64,000 bases of DNA from Pteria penguin (GCA_035048485.1 CM068583.1:42701542-42765541), one strand, 5' to 3'; shown: positions 1 through 11,931, counted from the stretch's first letter. The notes: a model not told the origin generated them from the letters alone. Made by a program: numbers and translations.

Positions 1-2541
1 GTGAGCTATTGTGATCAATCACCGTCCATCGTCCGTCGTCCGTCGTCTGTCGTCAACTTTTCCCATTTTCGACTTCTTCTCCAGAACCACTGAACAGAAT
101 TTGATGAAACTTGATAAGCTTGTAGTACTCATGGTCCCCTACAAGTGTTGTTGTTTTTCGTCCGGATTCATCAACAGGTGGCGCCACCACAGGCAAAAGT
201 AGGTCAAAGAGGGTACCCTGCTTTGACAAACTTCTTCTTCAGACCGGGGGCATACAGAGACAAACCGAATGCATAGGAATGATCTAGAGGGATGTGTGAA
301 GAAGTGTTGTTATTTTTGGTTCCGTTCCGAAATCAAATTTTTGACGTTTTTTTGACGTTTTTTTTGTGCTTGGTAGTTTTAATGCAGAAAAGAGGTATTT
401 TTTTCTTTTAGTAAACATTGATGAATTAATTTGGTTTAATTTGATCATTTTAATGGTAAGAAATACTACTGCGAAGAAAATTTTTCAATATTTTATGTTT
501 TGGATTTTTTATGAATTTTTTAAGACTTTCAAGAAAAAGGGGGGTGGGATAATTGGTGTAAACATTTCACAGTTTGAACTTTTTCTTCGGAACCACTTGC
601 TGGATTTCAATGAAACTTGGCATGCATCAAATAATCAAGGTCCCCGACAAATGTGGTCATCTTTGTCAGGATCCATGAACAGGTGGCACCACCACAGACA
701 AAAGTAGGTCACAGAGGGTACCCTCCTTTGACAAACTTCTTATTCAGATCGGGTGCATACAGCGACAAACTGACTGCATAGGAATGATTAAAAGGCATAT
801 GGGAAGAAGTGTTGATATTTTTGGTTCCATTCCGAAATCAAATTTTTGACGTTTTTTCATTTTTATTTTGGACTTTGTTATTTTAATGCATTAAAGAGTT
901 ATTATTTTCTTTTAGTAAACATTGATGCATTCATTTGGTTTCATTTAATCATTTCTATGGTAAGGAATGCTGGTGCGAAGGAATTTTTTCAATATCTCGA
1001 TTATTGAATTTTTTATGAATTTTTTAAGACTTCCAAGAAAAGTGGGGGGGGGGGGGACATTTTTTCATATCTTCAACTTGATCTACAGAACAACTTGAAG
1101 GATTGTGATAAAACTGGGTAGGATGCAAGTACTCATAGTCCTTTTCAAAGGTTTTGTTTTTTGTGCGGATCATCCAAATTGGTTAACAGATAATGCCACC
1201 ATGTCTAAAAGTAGGTCTCACAATGGTACATATACCACTTGGTAATTGAAATATGGAGAGTAGTGGTTCAAATCCAGCTGTGGTCAAAAATTTTTTTTTT
1301 TTTTTTTTACACATCTAAATAAGTTTTTAGATGTTTCTCAACACTCAACATATGAAATTAGGAATTTTACGTTTAAGACTTCCAAAAAAAAAAAGGGGGG
1401 GGGGGGGGGGTTGGCCATTTTTCACATTTTCAACTTTTTCTACAAAACTGTCTGAAGGATTTTAATAAATCTTGGTAGAAATAAGTCACTTATGATCCTC
1501 TTCAAATTTTGTTGTTTTCGTCCAGACCTCTTTACAGGTGGCGCCACCATAGTCAAGAGTAGGTCACAAAAGAGTTCCCTCGTTTAACAATATTCTTTTT
1601 CATACAGGCTGTATACAGAGACAAACAGAATGCATAGAAATGATCTAGAGGGATGAGTGAAGATGTATTGTCATTTTGGTTCCCTTCCAAAATCTAATTT
1701 TAGAATTTTTTTCGACATTTCTTTTGACTTGGTGATTCAATGCAGAAAAAAGTGTCATATTTCCTAGTTAATTGATAATGATGATTTCTTATGGACTATT
1801 GTGATCATAATTATGGTAAGGATTGTTACTTTGAAAGAATTTTGTCAATATCTCAATTTTTGGATTTTCTATGAATTTTTTAAGACTTCCAAATGAGGGT
1901 GTATAGGAACAATTCAATCACATTTTTCACTTCTGCTGTTATACCACATGAAAGATTTTAATGAAACATGGAATACATGAAGTACTAAAAGTCCTCTATC
2001 AATTTGGTAAATTTCATCCAAATTGGTTAACAGATAATGCCACCATGTTTAAAAAGCAGTTCTCACAATAGTACATATACCACTTGGTAATTGAAATATA
2101 GAGAGTAGCGGTTCAAATCCAGCTGTGGTCAATTTTTTTTTTTCATTTCTTTACACATCTAAATAAGTTTTTAGATGTTTCTCAACACTCAACATATGAA
2201 ATTAGGCAATTTTAAGTTAGATCTGGACAATATTTGAAACAATTGTTGTTCATGACCCAGACTTGAAATCAGTCAACAAAAGGCCCCACCTAAAGAAAAT
2301 GACTAACTTGTTGCCCTGAATGACTTCTTGCAGAGACAAAGGAAATGCTTAATATCAAAATCACCTGAATGGATGTGCAAAAAAGTGTTGTTTTCTATTC
2401 TAGCCTGAAATAAAATTTGACATATTTTCAACATCTGTGTTGACTTAGTAACATTAATGCAAAAATAAATGAATTCTTCCTTCATGCATGACTGATAATC
2501 TAGGTACTCAGGTGAGCGATATAGGCCCACTTGGGCCTCTT
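1..2541 (+). repeat. Bivalve interspersed repeat, copy A (5' end cut by window edge)
   Basis: The window opens inside a repeat that begins gtgagctattgtgatcaatc. The same start is preceded at 11932 by the complete end tcacctgagccgaaggttc. The copy ends with gcgatataggcccacttggg then cctcttgtt. Internally it consists of several diverged modules of roughly half a kilobase. Each carries the palindrome ggtggcgccacc or a decayed form near 178, 682 and 1538, followed by aaaagtaggtca. The copy at 11932-13596 has fewer modules, so module number varies. Two tRNA B-box-like motifs, ggttcaaatcc, lie near 1266 and 2110. No intact protein is encoded; short open frames here (11-202, 366-707, 2303-2530) are repeat sequence. 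The family is widespread in bivalve genomes to my knowledge, but I have no name for it. Confidence 0.85.
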
Positions 2542-2542
2542 G

Positions 2543-2916
2543 TTAGATGTTTCTCAACACTCAACATATGAAATTAGGCAATTTTAAGTTAGATCTGGAC
2601 AATATTTGAAACAATTGTTGTTCATGACCCAGACTTGAAATCAGTTAACAAAAGGCCCCACCTAAAGAAAATGACTAACTTGTTGCCCTGAATGACTTCT
2701 TGCAGAGACAAAGGAAATGCTTAATATCAAAATCACCAGAATGGATGTGCAAAAAAGTGTTGTTTTTTATTCTAGCCTGAAATAAAATTTGACATATTTT
2801 CAACATCTGTGTTGACTTAGTCACATTAATGCAAAAATAAATGAATTCTTCCTTCATGCATGACTGATAATCTAGGTACTCAGGTGAGCGATATAGGCCC
2901 ACTTGGGCCTCTTGTT
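2543..2916 (+). repeat. Tandem duplicate of the 3' end of copy A
   Basis: About 373 bp starting at ttagatgtttctcaacactc repeat the last 373 bp of copy A (about 2170-2541) with only a few mismatches, including the same terminal tgggcctcttg. This is a direct tandem duplication of the element's 3' portion, or a nested 3'-end insertion exactly abutting the first end. Near-identity suggests it is recent. Confidence 0.85.
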
Positions 2917-4529
2917 TTTTAATCTGAGCCACAGAGGTGTGAAAATCTCTTGTGTGAAGACTGTTATACATGTACATACCAATGCATTTACATGTATTCT
3001 ATCGTTATATGTGGATGTGTATTAATACATTGTGTACTAGCATTACTATTTTATTTTTGAAAATTAATTATTATCAGATTTCTTGTGATTTATTACTCCC
3101 CTTCAACAGCAAAATCTAAGAACCATATCTGCGGCAAAGAGAGAAAACCCAAAACTGAATACCCCGCCCCTTCCTCCTTTCATTTGTACTTGTTGATAAT
3201 GACGAACTGTACGATGTTTCAGTCAAATATCTTATTCGCCAATACAATGGGTGATTTTCCTATTGCAAGTCTAAGCATTGTGCTGTAAGCCTACAGGGCA
3301 ATAAATTTAAGTGAAAGATCGATGCCACCTAACGACCGAGTTAAAGTAACGACACGCCCCCCCTTTCCTCTCTCTCTCTGTGCACGATATATCGTTTGCA
3401 AACGTATTTTAAACTTTTTCAGTACAACCAAAATATATATTTGTGTATGTATTATTGTAAAACATGCAAGATTCAGTGTTCAGTCGGGTCATCATCTTTT
3501 ATGTATAATTGCATGATCGTATCCGTGAAATTAATCCAAAAAGAGATACGATCGTATTGGGAAAGAATGTGTAACGAGACAAAACAATAAAAAAAAAAGG
3601 GGGGGGGCTTTTCTTCTCTGTTTAGGTCAAACGGCACTTAGTCCAGGTAATCTTACGACTGAAGCACGCGTGTTGTGTGAAGTCTATTGTTTTACTTCAC
3701 CCTGGTAGCGAATAAGGGTTTGACTTATGACACTGATTAATACACGGAATTAGACGATCGCATTCTATGAAATCATAAGATACATTAAGTAACGGCCCTT
3801 TATCTGGCAGGAGTATGTAAGGAGATAAGAAAATGAAAGGGTGGGGGTTCTGAAAGATACTTTTCTTTACTGTTTAGGTAAGAAAACGACCGACACTCTA
3901 GTTTCCCTTGCGACTCAAGTGCGCATGCTTTGTCTTTTGTTCTGAGATTATAAATAATTTGAAAAGTTTGTCTGCACTTCACCAAGAAGAAAAAAGAATA
4001 CATAAAAAAAGAAGAAAACAGACCAAAGAAAATAATAATGAATAAAATAGAATGAAGATCAATGTCCATATGTATAAATATCTACCAGAATTAATCAATG
4101 GTGTATTTCATCGTAATCGTATGTAATATTTCAAAATCTGAATATGTTTATCAGAGCAATCAATAATGAATATCATATCACATGTAATTATATGAATTTA
4201 TTTGATTTTAAAGTCGACTTTACTGTACTGAACCCACAAGTAGTAATTGCGTTCTCCAATTCGTATCGTTGCCTTCTTTAATTAAGAGTCTGAAATAGAT
4301 ATTACAAAGAAACTCGGCACACTCTCGGAATAATAAATCATTTTTTGTGTGCATGTCCTTTGTGAGTTTTGTCATACAGCTTCGTCAGATGTCTTCAGTT
4401 TTCTCTTTAAATCACACTTATACACGCATCTGTACAATGACCAATCAGCTTGTCTTTACCGATTTCATTCAAATACTATTAATGCATTTTTACGACAAGT
4501 AGATATACGGGTATAAAGAACGTATATAA
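2917..4529. other. Non-coding stretch with an old local duplication
   Basis: No supportable gene. Around 3570-3720 and 3815-3990 two diverged segments share the order A/G-rich run, ttttctt..ctgtttaggt, a cgac/cact-rich stretch and cttcacc, which suggests an old tandem duplication of roughly 240 bp. The open frames here are short and show no recognisable domain. Confidence 0.4.
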
Positions 4530-4544
4530 CGTAGTTATACGTCC

Positions 4545-4600
4545 AGATAGGGACGTATATATCTAAAACATTATATACGTCCGTGCTCCAGGTGTGCACT
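4545..4600 (+). repeat. Relic of the agggacgtatatat TIR element
   Basis: The string agggacgtatatatctaaa matches the terminus of the TIR element at 61195-62600 and is followed within 20 bp by the inverted motif atatacgtcc. It looks like a collapsed solo end or small deletion derivative of the same family. Confidence 0.55.
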
Positions 4601-4829
4601 GTATTTTCAATTTTTATATAAAAATACGTTCTAATTTAAAAAATATTTAGAATGGCAGAATATTTTAAGATACATTTCAAACGTTCATTGTGTAATCAAG
4701 CAGAGGAGATTTAAAAAGATGTTAAATGATTATTAATCAAGATATCTTTAAGTCTAATTTCGTTATTTTTCATGCTTCACTGAGCAAACACAATACGCAT
4801 CATCATAGGGCCGTTTCCTTTTTAGCACT

Positions 4830-5000
4830 ATCATACCCATTTACCGGGACATATTTGGTGTCCACGTTTGACCGTCTGACGGCGCGGACACAGGTAAATG
4901 ACCACCTATATATGCGGTCAATATGGCCGATATACAGGGACAGTGTCCACGCGTGTCCGCGGCTTTACACGCCCAAATCCAATGTCCACACTACATGCAC
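4830..5000. other. CG-richer patch upstream of the RRM gene
   Basis: This stretch contains clustered CpG (tctgacggcgcggacac, cacgcgtgtccgcgg) in otherwise AT-rich sequence and lies just before the first recognised coding exon. It could mark a promoter or a missed 5' exon: a donor-like cag/gtaaat occurs near 4892. No TATA box or clear initiator was recognised. Confidence 0.3.
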
Positions 5001-5059
5001 GGTAGTTCAAGTGTTCATAGTACAGATAAAAGTTCTATGAGTCATAATTTCAAGATTTA

Positions 5060-8000
5060 ATGCCTGTAATAATCTATAGATTTGAAAATGGTTGTGAGCA
5101 AATGTGTAATAAAAAAGCCCTGAAATACATGAAACAGAAATCAGTAGTGAATTTGAGGATTTGTTTGAATTATCCAGGAAGTGACACTTGTGTATGGTCT
5201 ATGTCTGATTGGAAAATGATAACGGGGGCAAGTCGTTCAACCACAGAAACACCATCATGGCTTGAGGTAACACTTATTACTGTTTATGATTTAGCTGTTT
5301 TTGATATGTGGTACATTGTATACTGGTTATTTTAAGATTCATGTTTGGTCCTGACATTTGTACCATAGTGTTAGCAGTTCTTTGTCGTTCATTACAGGTC
5401 AGCTTTTAATATTGATGATAGCATTTTATTCCTGACAAAGCTGATTTCTAGCTTACTCATTTCCTACGTATGTTTGAAATATTAATGAATTTTTTCTGTT
5501 CTTGAATGTAACAGAGCAAGAAAGTACATGCAATTCAATAAACAGACTAAGAAATTAAATAAGATGTCAATGATTAAATCTTTGAGTTTGTGTAAAAAAT
5601 ATCTGGAACAGTATGTAGAAGATATTTTTGTATATACATTGCAATATACCACACAAATAAACTATTCTGGAGGGAAGTCAGTGTAAAAGTAGATCAAAAA
5701 GACTGTAAAATCTATTCACATATTGTCAGTCACATGCTTTTATCAAGTGAAATCAACAATGTTAAGGAAAAAGCTTAGTATAATTCTTTCTAACATTACA
5801 AATCATAAGAGTGAATTACAATAAACAATTACTGATGTCATAGAAACACACATGCATACGGTAGTACATATTTTGCGTGCTACTGTAGAAAGACTGTCAT
5901 CAATGTAGGGTATTATATTTTGATACTGTAGAATACAATATAAAATGCTATTAACAAAATCAAACATCAACATTTAGATATTAATCCTTATATTACATCC
6001 ATATGGATAGAGTTTACTATATTGCTGAATGTGACTCATTGTTTGAGGTATGGGATATCATTATGTATTTAAGGATTGTTTTTATGTTTTTGTGCTTCAT
6101 TGATTTGTATTGATAGTAGGGAATGGAAAAAATTATGTGTTAAGCACATGATGATAAGGAGGCATGATTTTGATAAGGAGAATGAGGGAGTTTCAATCCG
6201 ACTTCATCATCTCTAGATAGATCTTCAGTACTGCTGATATAGATCTATAAAATTTCACTTAATAGTATGAATATTTAAGATATTAAATCACCATGATTTG
6301 GCCTTTTTCTTGAATGAAAAGCAAACATTATGTAAATTGCAATGTTTATTCTGATTGATGATTCTTAGTTTGATCTACAACACAAAAATGAATGTAAACA
6401 ACAAATATATGTCAAGAGAGGACATTTTTACGAAAATGAAACAGGCTTCTTTGGTATGCATTGTTAATCTGCGAGATACTTTTAAGTTACGTGATATGAA
6501 TTTGCTGTTATTGATTGCCATTGTTGAAAATTATTGGGCAGTTTTGTTAGTAGCTTCATTTAAACAAAATGCAGTTGGAATGTAAATATACAGTATATTG
6601 TTTAATGGAGAAATACTGAAATATATTGGATCAATGAAACAAAAAAGAGTACTGCCTGGCCTGGTGAAGCCAAGTCCAGTACAACTTTGCTGTGAATAAA
6701 TATATCTCTGTGCAGCTAAATTTTAGCATAAAGTATTGAAAAAATGGTTGTGATGTTTCAGCATTAGTATCAGGACTGTCCATTTTCCTATCCTGTTTGC
6801 ATCACAGTTTTTAAAGGACAGTACTGAATCTAATCTACCTTTGAATGTGGGATTTAACTTTTTCTACATGTACATTTGAGAATGATGAGAGCTAATAATG
6901 TTGCATATGTCTTAGTTGGAATCAAGCCGTGACCTAGCTGTCTACATTGGAAACTTACCAGGTCATACTACTCAGCAGAAAATGGATGGCATGCTGGAAA
7001 TGGAGGCAGATTGTAACATTGATGAAGTCTGTCTTATGAAGGTATTATACATGATATTGTATTTACTTTGAAATTGATGTACCCCCATGCTCATCTCTTG
7101 AACTATGGCTCAATAATATTTCCAGTTCTGTAACGATTGCTTAAGTTTGTTTCTTTCATAACATTAACATTATTTCACAAATGGTGATGGCTTCTGCCTG
7201 ATGTCATTATGTAGAAATTTAGATCATGCAATGGATTCTCCAGAGGCAGTGAGGGATCAGTTTTGTTCCAATGTGTACTCTCAGCCGTAAGCAAAGCATG
7301 CTATTGATGTAGCTGATTGCACAAGCTTTGTTTTGATATTTTACTGATTTTTATAAGCTCACTGTAGACAGACATTAAATTAGGATGCAGTGCATCTGTT
7401 AGTCATGTGACACCAGTTACTTTCTTATTTTACATTTGGGTGTGTTTGTCCACTAATCTTCTAGACATAATACAGACCAAACCATGTCAGCTAGAATATC
7501 AAACTGGGTACATATACTTGTTACTATTGATCATGCAAGGACAACACCTATAAGTCTTCAATGTCATAGGTCTAAGGTCAGAGTCACATGGTAAACATTA
7601 GTGATAAACTTTTTAAACCAGAAAGGGGCAGAGCTGTTTAAGAGAGGACTGTCAAACTTTGGATACATTCTCTTTCAACTTCATTGAAATCAGTAAATGG
7701 AATTTGATGAAACTTGGAAGGATTAAGTACTTAATGTTCCCTACAGGTTTTAGATGGTATTTTGACCAGATGCATCAAAAGATTAATCCAGGACAGTGCA
7801 ATATATGCCCCAAAGGGTACCCTCCTTTGACAGACTTTCCCAGACCAGCTGTATTTATCTATAAAACCAATGCATTAAAAAGATTCAGAAAGATGTCTCC
7901 AGAAATGATGATTTAAATTCCATTCTGAAATCTTATTTTTGACAAGTTTTTTTTATCACTTTCTGGTCATTTTTACTGGTGATTTCTTTGTATTTCTTAT

Positions 8001-11000
8001 TGAAGATTACTATATATTATAATGCATGAATTTTGTGTATTTCATCTGATTAAAGGAAATAATTCAGATGCAAAAATAATTTCTTTGCCCTTGCCAGTCA
8101 TTCCAAGTTATTTGAAACTGTCAATTTAGTATTCCATATGGAATGACTGTTGAATTATCTGTTGGTTGAAGCTCTTTATTTAACATTGTGGCCAATGGCC
8201 TTTATCAAGATGATTCACTTAAACGATTAGTCACATTTGATTTCTTTCTACATTTACACAACTAAAAATTTAAAATTTTTGTTTTCAGATGCTAAATCAG
8301 TTACCATTACCAGGGGGCATATATGTTTTACAAATATGCTTTAGTTAGATTTTCTGTCATGATTTATGATTAAAAACAGGAAAGGAAAAGGATGCACTAT
8401 TTTATGTGATAAATGTTCTGATGAAGTACCTCACAGAACTTGTTGAAAGAATTTTGTTAACCTGACATGAGTGAAGTGCTCAAGGTTCTGTAAAACGTCA
8501 AATATTGGAGGAATCATTTCAGTTCATTAGCTCGCCTGGACGAATGTCTGGAGAGCTATTGTCATACTCTGGCGGTGTCATCGTCGTCCATAAACAAAAA
8601 CTTTTACTTGGAGCATAACTTTAGAACCATTAGACACAGGGCTGTAGTATTTCACATATGTATTCCTTGTGCGATAACCTTTCATTGTGTACCAAACTTT
8701 TTTACCCTTGACCTTGAAGTTTGACCTACTTTTAAAAAATTTTAACCTTGGTCATAACTTAAGAACTGTTAAGATATAGGCCTTAAATATTCCATGTGTG
8801 TATTCCTATTGACAAGACCTTTCAATACATACCAAAATTTTTTTACGTTTTGACCTTGAATATTGACCTACTTGTAAAAAGGTTTTGCTATCTAAAATTG
8901 TTGCCACAGGCAAGCTCTGTTGTACTCTGGCAACTCTTGTTCAAGATGGGGCAAAGTAAATCAAGGAAGGTATCCTCCTGTGAGAAGTAAAATATTTAAG
9001 TTAAGATAAGCTGCATAGAATGAATAAGCAGAGTTGTAGAGGGATGCTGTGTTTTTTTTTATGTAGATTCTTATTTGAAAGTTTTGCTGAAGGAAATTCT
9101 TCACTTTCTAATGTATTGATCTACTTTATTGAGTGAAAAAGGCCCATTTGTGCCTCTGGTTATTCTTAGCTCTACAGGCAAAGTACATTTAGTCAAATTT
9201 GTATTCTGCATTGTTGTATGTAATTGATCAAATCTTAGTTACTAAATGTATTAAATCTTTTACCAAAGTGAAATTGAAATATGTCAATAGTCCTGTTTCA
9301 CAAGTACATCTATCATTGATGTCTGAAATCACTTTGTTTGATTCCAGGATCCCATAACAAGAGCTAATAATGGAGTAGGTTGGGTTTTGATGTGTGATAA
9401 AGACTCTGTGCAGAAAGCGGTAGAATTCTTTCAGAAAGGAGAGGTAAGAACTAAACATATATTCTATTACTTTTATAACTTTCTATATACAGTAGCTTAA
9501 CAACCATATAACTACTCTGATGTATGTCTACATGCTTCCAGGCTAAGGTGTTTGGTCAAGCCTTCTCAGTGTCTGAAATCAAGGTTCAGGTCAACGATGA
9601 AGCAGATGCACAAACTGTAGCAAAAGCCAGGTGAGAGAAATTGTATCATCATATCAATAAAATATATATTATGGTGTCTGTAGCTTTGGAGTATATTGGA
9701 ATATCAAGATACATATTATTAGTTATACAGTGTTTTACAGGGGGTATACGAAAATATATTGGGTCCATGAAAAAAATTTGTATTTGGCCAGGCAAAGCCG
9801 AGCCCATTACAACATTTTTTCATGGACACTATATATTTTTGTATATCCCCTGTAAAACACTGTATAACGAATTTATCCCACCGAAGGACTTTTTCACCCA
9901 ATACAATTTTTTTTCCATGCACTCACTGTTTTTGTATCCTCCCTTGTCATACACTGTATAACTTACTTATTTCACTTAAGGCCTTTTTGAACTTATATCA
10001 ATGTTTTCGTAATATCCCCGCTGCCTTTTTGTTGCTCTTGATAGTGTTCGAGTTGAGTTGCATTCGAAATCTGTTTATTTCATCCTCACTTCCCTTTACA
10101 AACCATCCCTCTGCCATATTGTTTACTCTTGTTTGGAGATTAAAGTGACGTTACCCAATCGAGGTGGGGGTACATCAAAGGTATATTCGGCGGAGGGGGT
10201 ATATTAAAATAATATACGGCTGATGGGAAATGATGGGTAGCGGCAGAGGGGGGTATATTGAAATAATATACGGCTGATGGGGAATGATGGGTAGGGGCGA
10301 AGGGGGTATATTAAAATAATATACGGCTGATGGGGAATGATGGGTAGGGGCGAATGGGGTATATTAAAATAATATACGGCTGATGGGGAATGATTGGTAG
10401 TGGCGGAGGGGGTATACTAAAATAATATACGGCTGATTGGGAATGATGGGTAGGGGCGAAGGGGGTATATTAAAATAATATACGGCTGATGGGGAATGAT
10501 GGGTAGGGGCGAAGGGGGTATATTAAAATAATATACGGCTGATGGGGAATGATGGGTAGGGGCGAAGGGGGTATATTAAAATGATATACGGCTGATGGGG
10601 AATGATGGGTAGGGGTGAAGAGGGTATATTGAAATAATATACCGCTGATGGGGAATGATGGGTAGGGGCGAAGGGGGTATATTGAAATAATATACGGCTG
10701 ATTGGGAATGATGGGTAGGGGCGAAGGGGGTATATTGAAATAATATACAGCTGATTGGGAATGATGGGTAGGGGCGAAGGGGGTATATTAAAATAATATA
10801 CGGCTGATGGGGAATGATGGGTAGGGGCGAAGGGGGTATATTAAAATAATACAGGTGTATATGGCTGATTGGGAATGATGGGTAGGGGCGAAGGGGGTAT
10901 ATTAAAATAATATACGGCTGATGGGGAATGATGGGTAGTCGAATACAATAAAATATTTGGTTCTTCTTAACCAATCAGATTTCAAGATTTTTGCCTGAGA

Positions 11001-11390
11001 TGGGATCAAACATTATATTTATACTATAGCAATGCCAATGAAGTTTTAATTATTTTAATATCTATACTGTAACAATTATTATGTTGAATAACAAGAGAAC
11101 TATGACTTACAAGTAATACTCTGACACACACTTTAGCTTAACAATTACTCCACATGATATTTTATCTTTTGTGCTCAGTTACTGAATATTTGAACCAATT
11201 TTCAGTTTACAATAGAACTTAGTTACCATAATGATGTTCTTTCAGAGATGATCTTGAGGAACGTATGAAACGGAAAAAGAAGGAAGAACAGGAACATAGG
11301 TCTCTCATTTTGAGGAAGACTGAAGAGTCATGGAAACGACATGCTTACATGTTAGCTCATCCAGCTTATGCAGATGGTAGAGTGTGGTAA
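5060..11390 (+). CDS. RRM-like RNA-binding protein, five coding exons
   Basis: Exons 5060-5266, 6916-7041, 9348-9443, 9542-9630 and 11246-11390 (stop TAA 11388-11390) join in phase with GT/AG ends and give about 220 residues. Residues 77-155 look like one RNA recognition motif: VYIGNLP resembles RNP2 and NGVGWVLM sits where RNP1 is expected, but lacks the usual aromatic pair, so RNA binding may be weak or altered. The C-terminus is basic and charged (ERMKRKKKEEQEH) and ends AYADGRVW. The first exon (residues 1-69) is Cys/Lys-rich with no motif I recognise. Its start at 5060 is the least certain part: an AG at 5082-5083 could be an acceptor and further 5' exons may exist. I cannot name the orthologue. 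A nuclear or RNP role is inference from the RRM only. Introns 1, 2 and 4 carry repeats, including a 53-bp minisatellite. Confidence 0.72.
6595..6700 (+). repeat. Degenerate relative of the 9719-9870 palindromic MITE (intron 1)
   Basis: The segment atattggatcaatgaaacaa followed by gcctggcctggtgaagccaa resembles the element near 9750 (atattgggtccatgaaaaaa, ggccaggcaaagccgagccc). It lacks the matching second arm, so it is a decayed half element. Confidence 0.5.
7625..7935 (+). repeat. Degenerate module of the bivalve interspersed repeat (intron 2)
   Basis: Motifs in the order of the copy-A module survive: a tttgatgaaacttgg string, a ccctacaggttttag string, gggtaccctcctttgacaga and a fattened decay of the cagaccagctgtat segment. 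Ends are not recognisable. The 85-residue open frame here is repeat-derived. Confidence 0.6.
8527..9162 (+). repeat. Second mollusc repeat type (AGCTCGCCTGGACGAA...GGCCCATTTGTGCCTC)
   Basis: It begins attagctcgcctggacgaat, ggagagctattgtcatactc, and ends aaaaggcccatttgtgcctc. It contains a degenerate internal tandem unit of about 130 bp: cataacttt.agaac, ttaga, atgtgtattcctat, gacctttca, ttgaccttgaa. Overall organisation (agctc..ctg at the 5' end, ggccca.tt.g.gcctc at the 3' end) parallels copy A, so it is probably a related family. It lies in intron 2 of the RRM gene. Confidence 0.7.
9719..9870. mobile_element. Palindromic MITE in intron 4 of the RRM gene
   Basis: Two arms are near-perfect inverted repeats. 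The left arm starts gttatacagtgttttacagg (9720) and the right arm ends cctgtaaaacactgtataac (about 9870). Pairing continues through tatacgaaaatatatt/ the inverted counterpart and the tccatgaaaaaa segment. The short loop contains ggccaggcaaagcc. A further single end, cactgtataac, follows at 9951-9961, so a second truncated copy may adjoin. No coding capacity; the two overlapping opposite-strand open frames are a product of the palindrome. Confidence 0.8.
10180..10945. repeat. 53-bp minisatellite, about 14 copies (intron 4 of RRM gene)
   Basis: A unit of 53 bp (gtatattaaaataatatacg, gctgatggggaatgatgggt, aggggcgaagggg) repeats head to tail; for example, two consecutive units start at 10306 and 10359. 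Units differ by a few substitutions (aaa/gaa, ggg/tgg). The core attaaaataat is partly self-complementary. One copy near 10850 has a small insertion (acaggtgtat). The 132-residue open frame on the minus strand is only the satellite. Confidence 0.93.
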
Positions 11391-11433
11391 CTGGATGGTA
11401 GAGTGTGGTGATGCAAATGGTAGAGTGTGGTAA
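11368..11433 (+). repeat. Short direct repeats spanning the RRM gene stop codon
   Basis: The motif atggtagagtgtggt occurs three times in about 65 bp (from 11374, 11394 and 11418). The first copy encodes the last residues (DGRVW) and supplies the TAA stop. Confidence 0.75.
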
Positions 11434-11682
11434 ATGAAATGATGGCATAATATGTAGTATTGTGGGATGCAGAATAATGCCATCTGAGAGTAGTGCAGGA
11501 ATATTACAGTGCTGATGACTGAAAAAACATTCATGTGATATTGGAAAATAGGGACTCGAGACATGCAGAAGTTAATGTAGAAATGGGTCTTCCAAGGATT
11601 AATTCCATGTCCCAGTTTGATAATCAAATTTATCTGTGATAATTGAAGTTGTGTTTTTCTGTGTTACATATTATATCCTATT

Positions 11683-11931
11683 AGCTCACCTGGCTTAAGT
11701 CATCTTTTTTGGGTGGTGTATTGTCAGTCATCTGTAAATTTTTTCATTTTTACTTCATCTCATAAATTGCATCATGAATTTGAATGACATCTTGTATTTA
11801 TAGTATTTAGGGAAAAAAGAATGCAAATTTGTCCAAATAGCGGTAATTGGCCTTGAATAGGGAGTTTCTTGAAATGTATTACATTTTTTGGTCCTGCCTT
11901 AGGAGCCAGTAGTTTTTAGCTCACCTGAGCC
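11683..11931 (+). repeat. 5' fragment of an interspersed repeat adjoining copy B
   Basis: A start like that of the main family (ttagctcacctggcttaagt) is followed by diverged internal sequence, and is interrupted or replaced at 11932 by the complete copy B. It has no recognisable 3' end. Confidence 0.55.

Noticed and set aside
2675..2977. 100-residue minus-strand frame with a near-identical partner at 2303-2530
   Set aside because: Both are the same 3' portion of the interspersed repeat, whose duplication explains the similarity.
4726..5040. 104-residue frame just upstream of the RRM gene
   Set aside because: No domain, and it cannot be joined in phase to exon 5060-5266 with good splice sites.
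10576..10974. 132-residue Pro-rich minus-strand frame
   Set aside because: It is the 53-bp intronic minisatellite read in cycling frames, antisense to the RRM gene.
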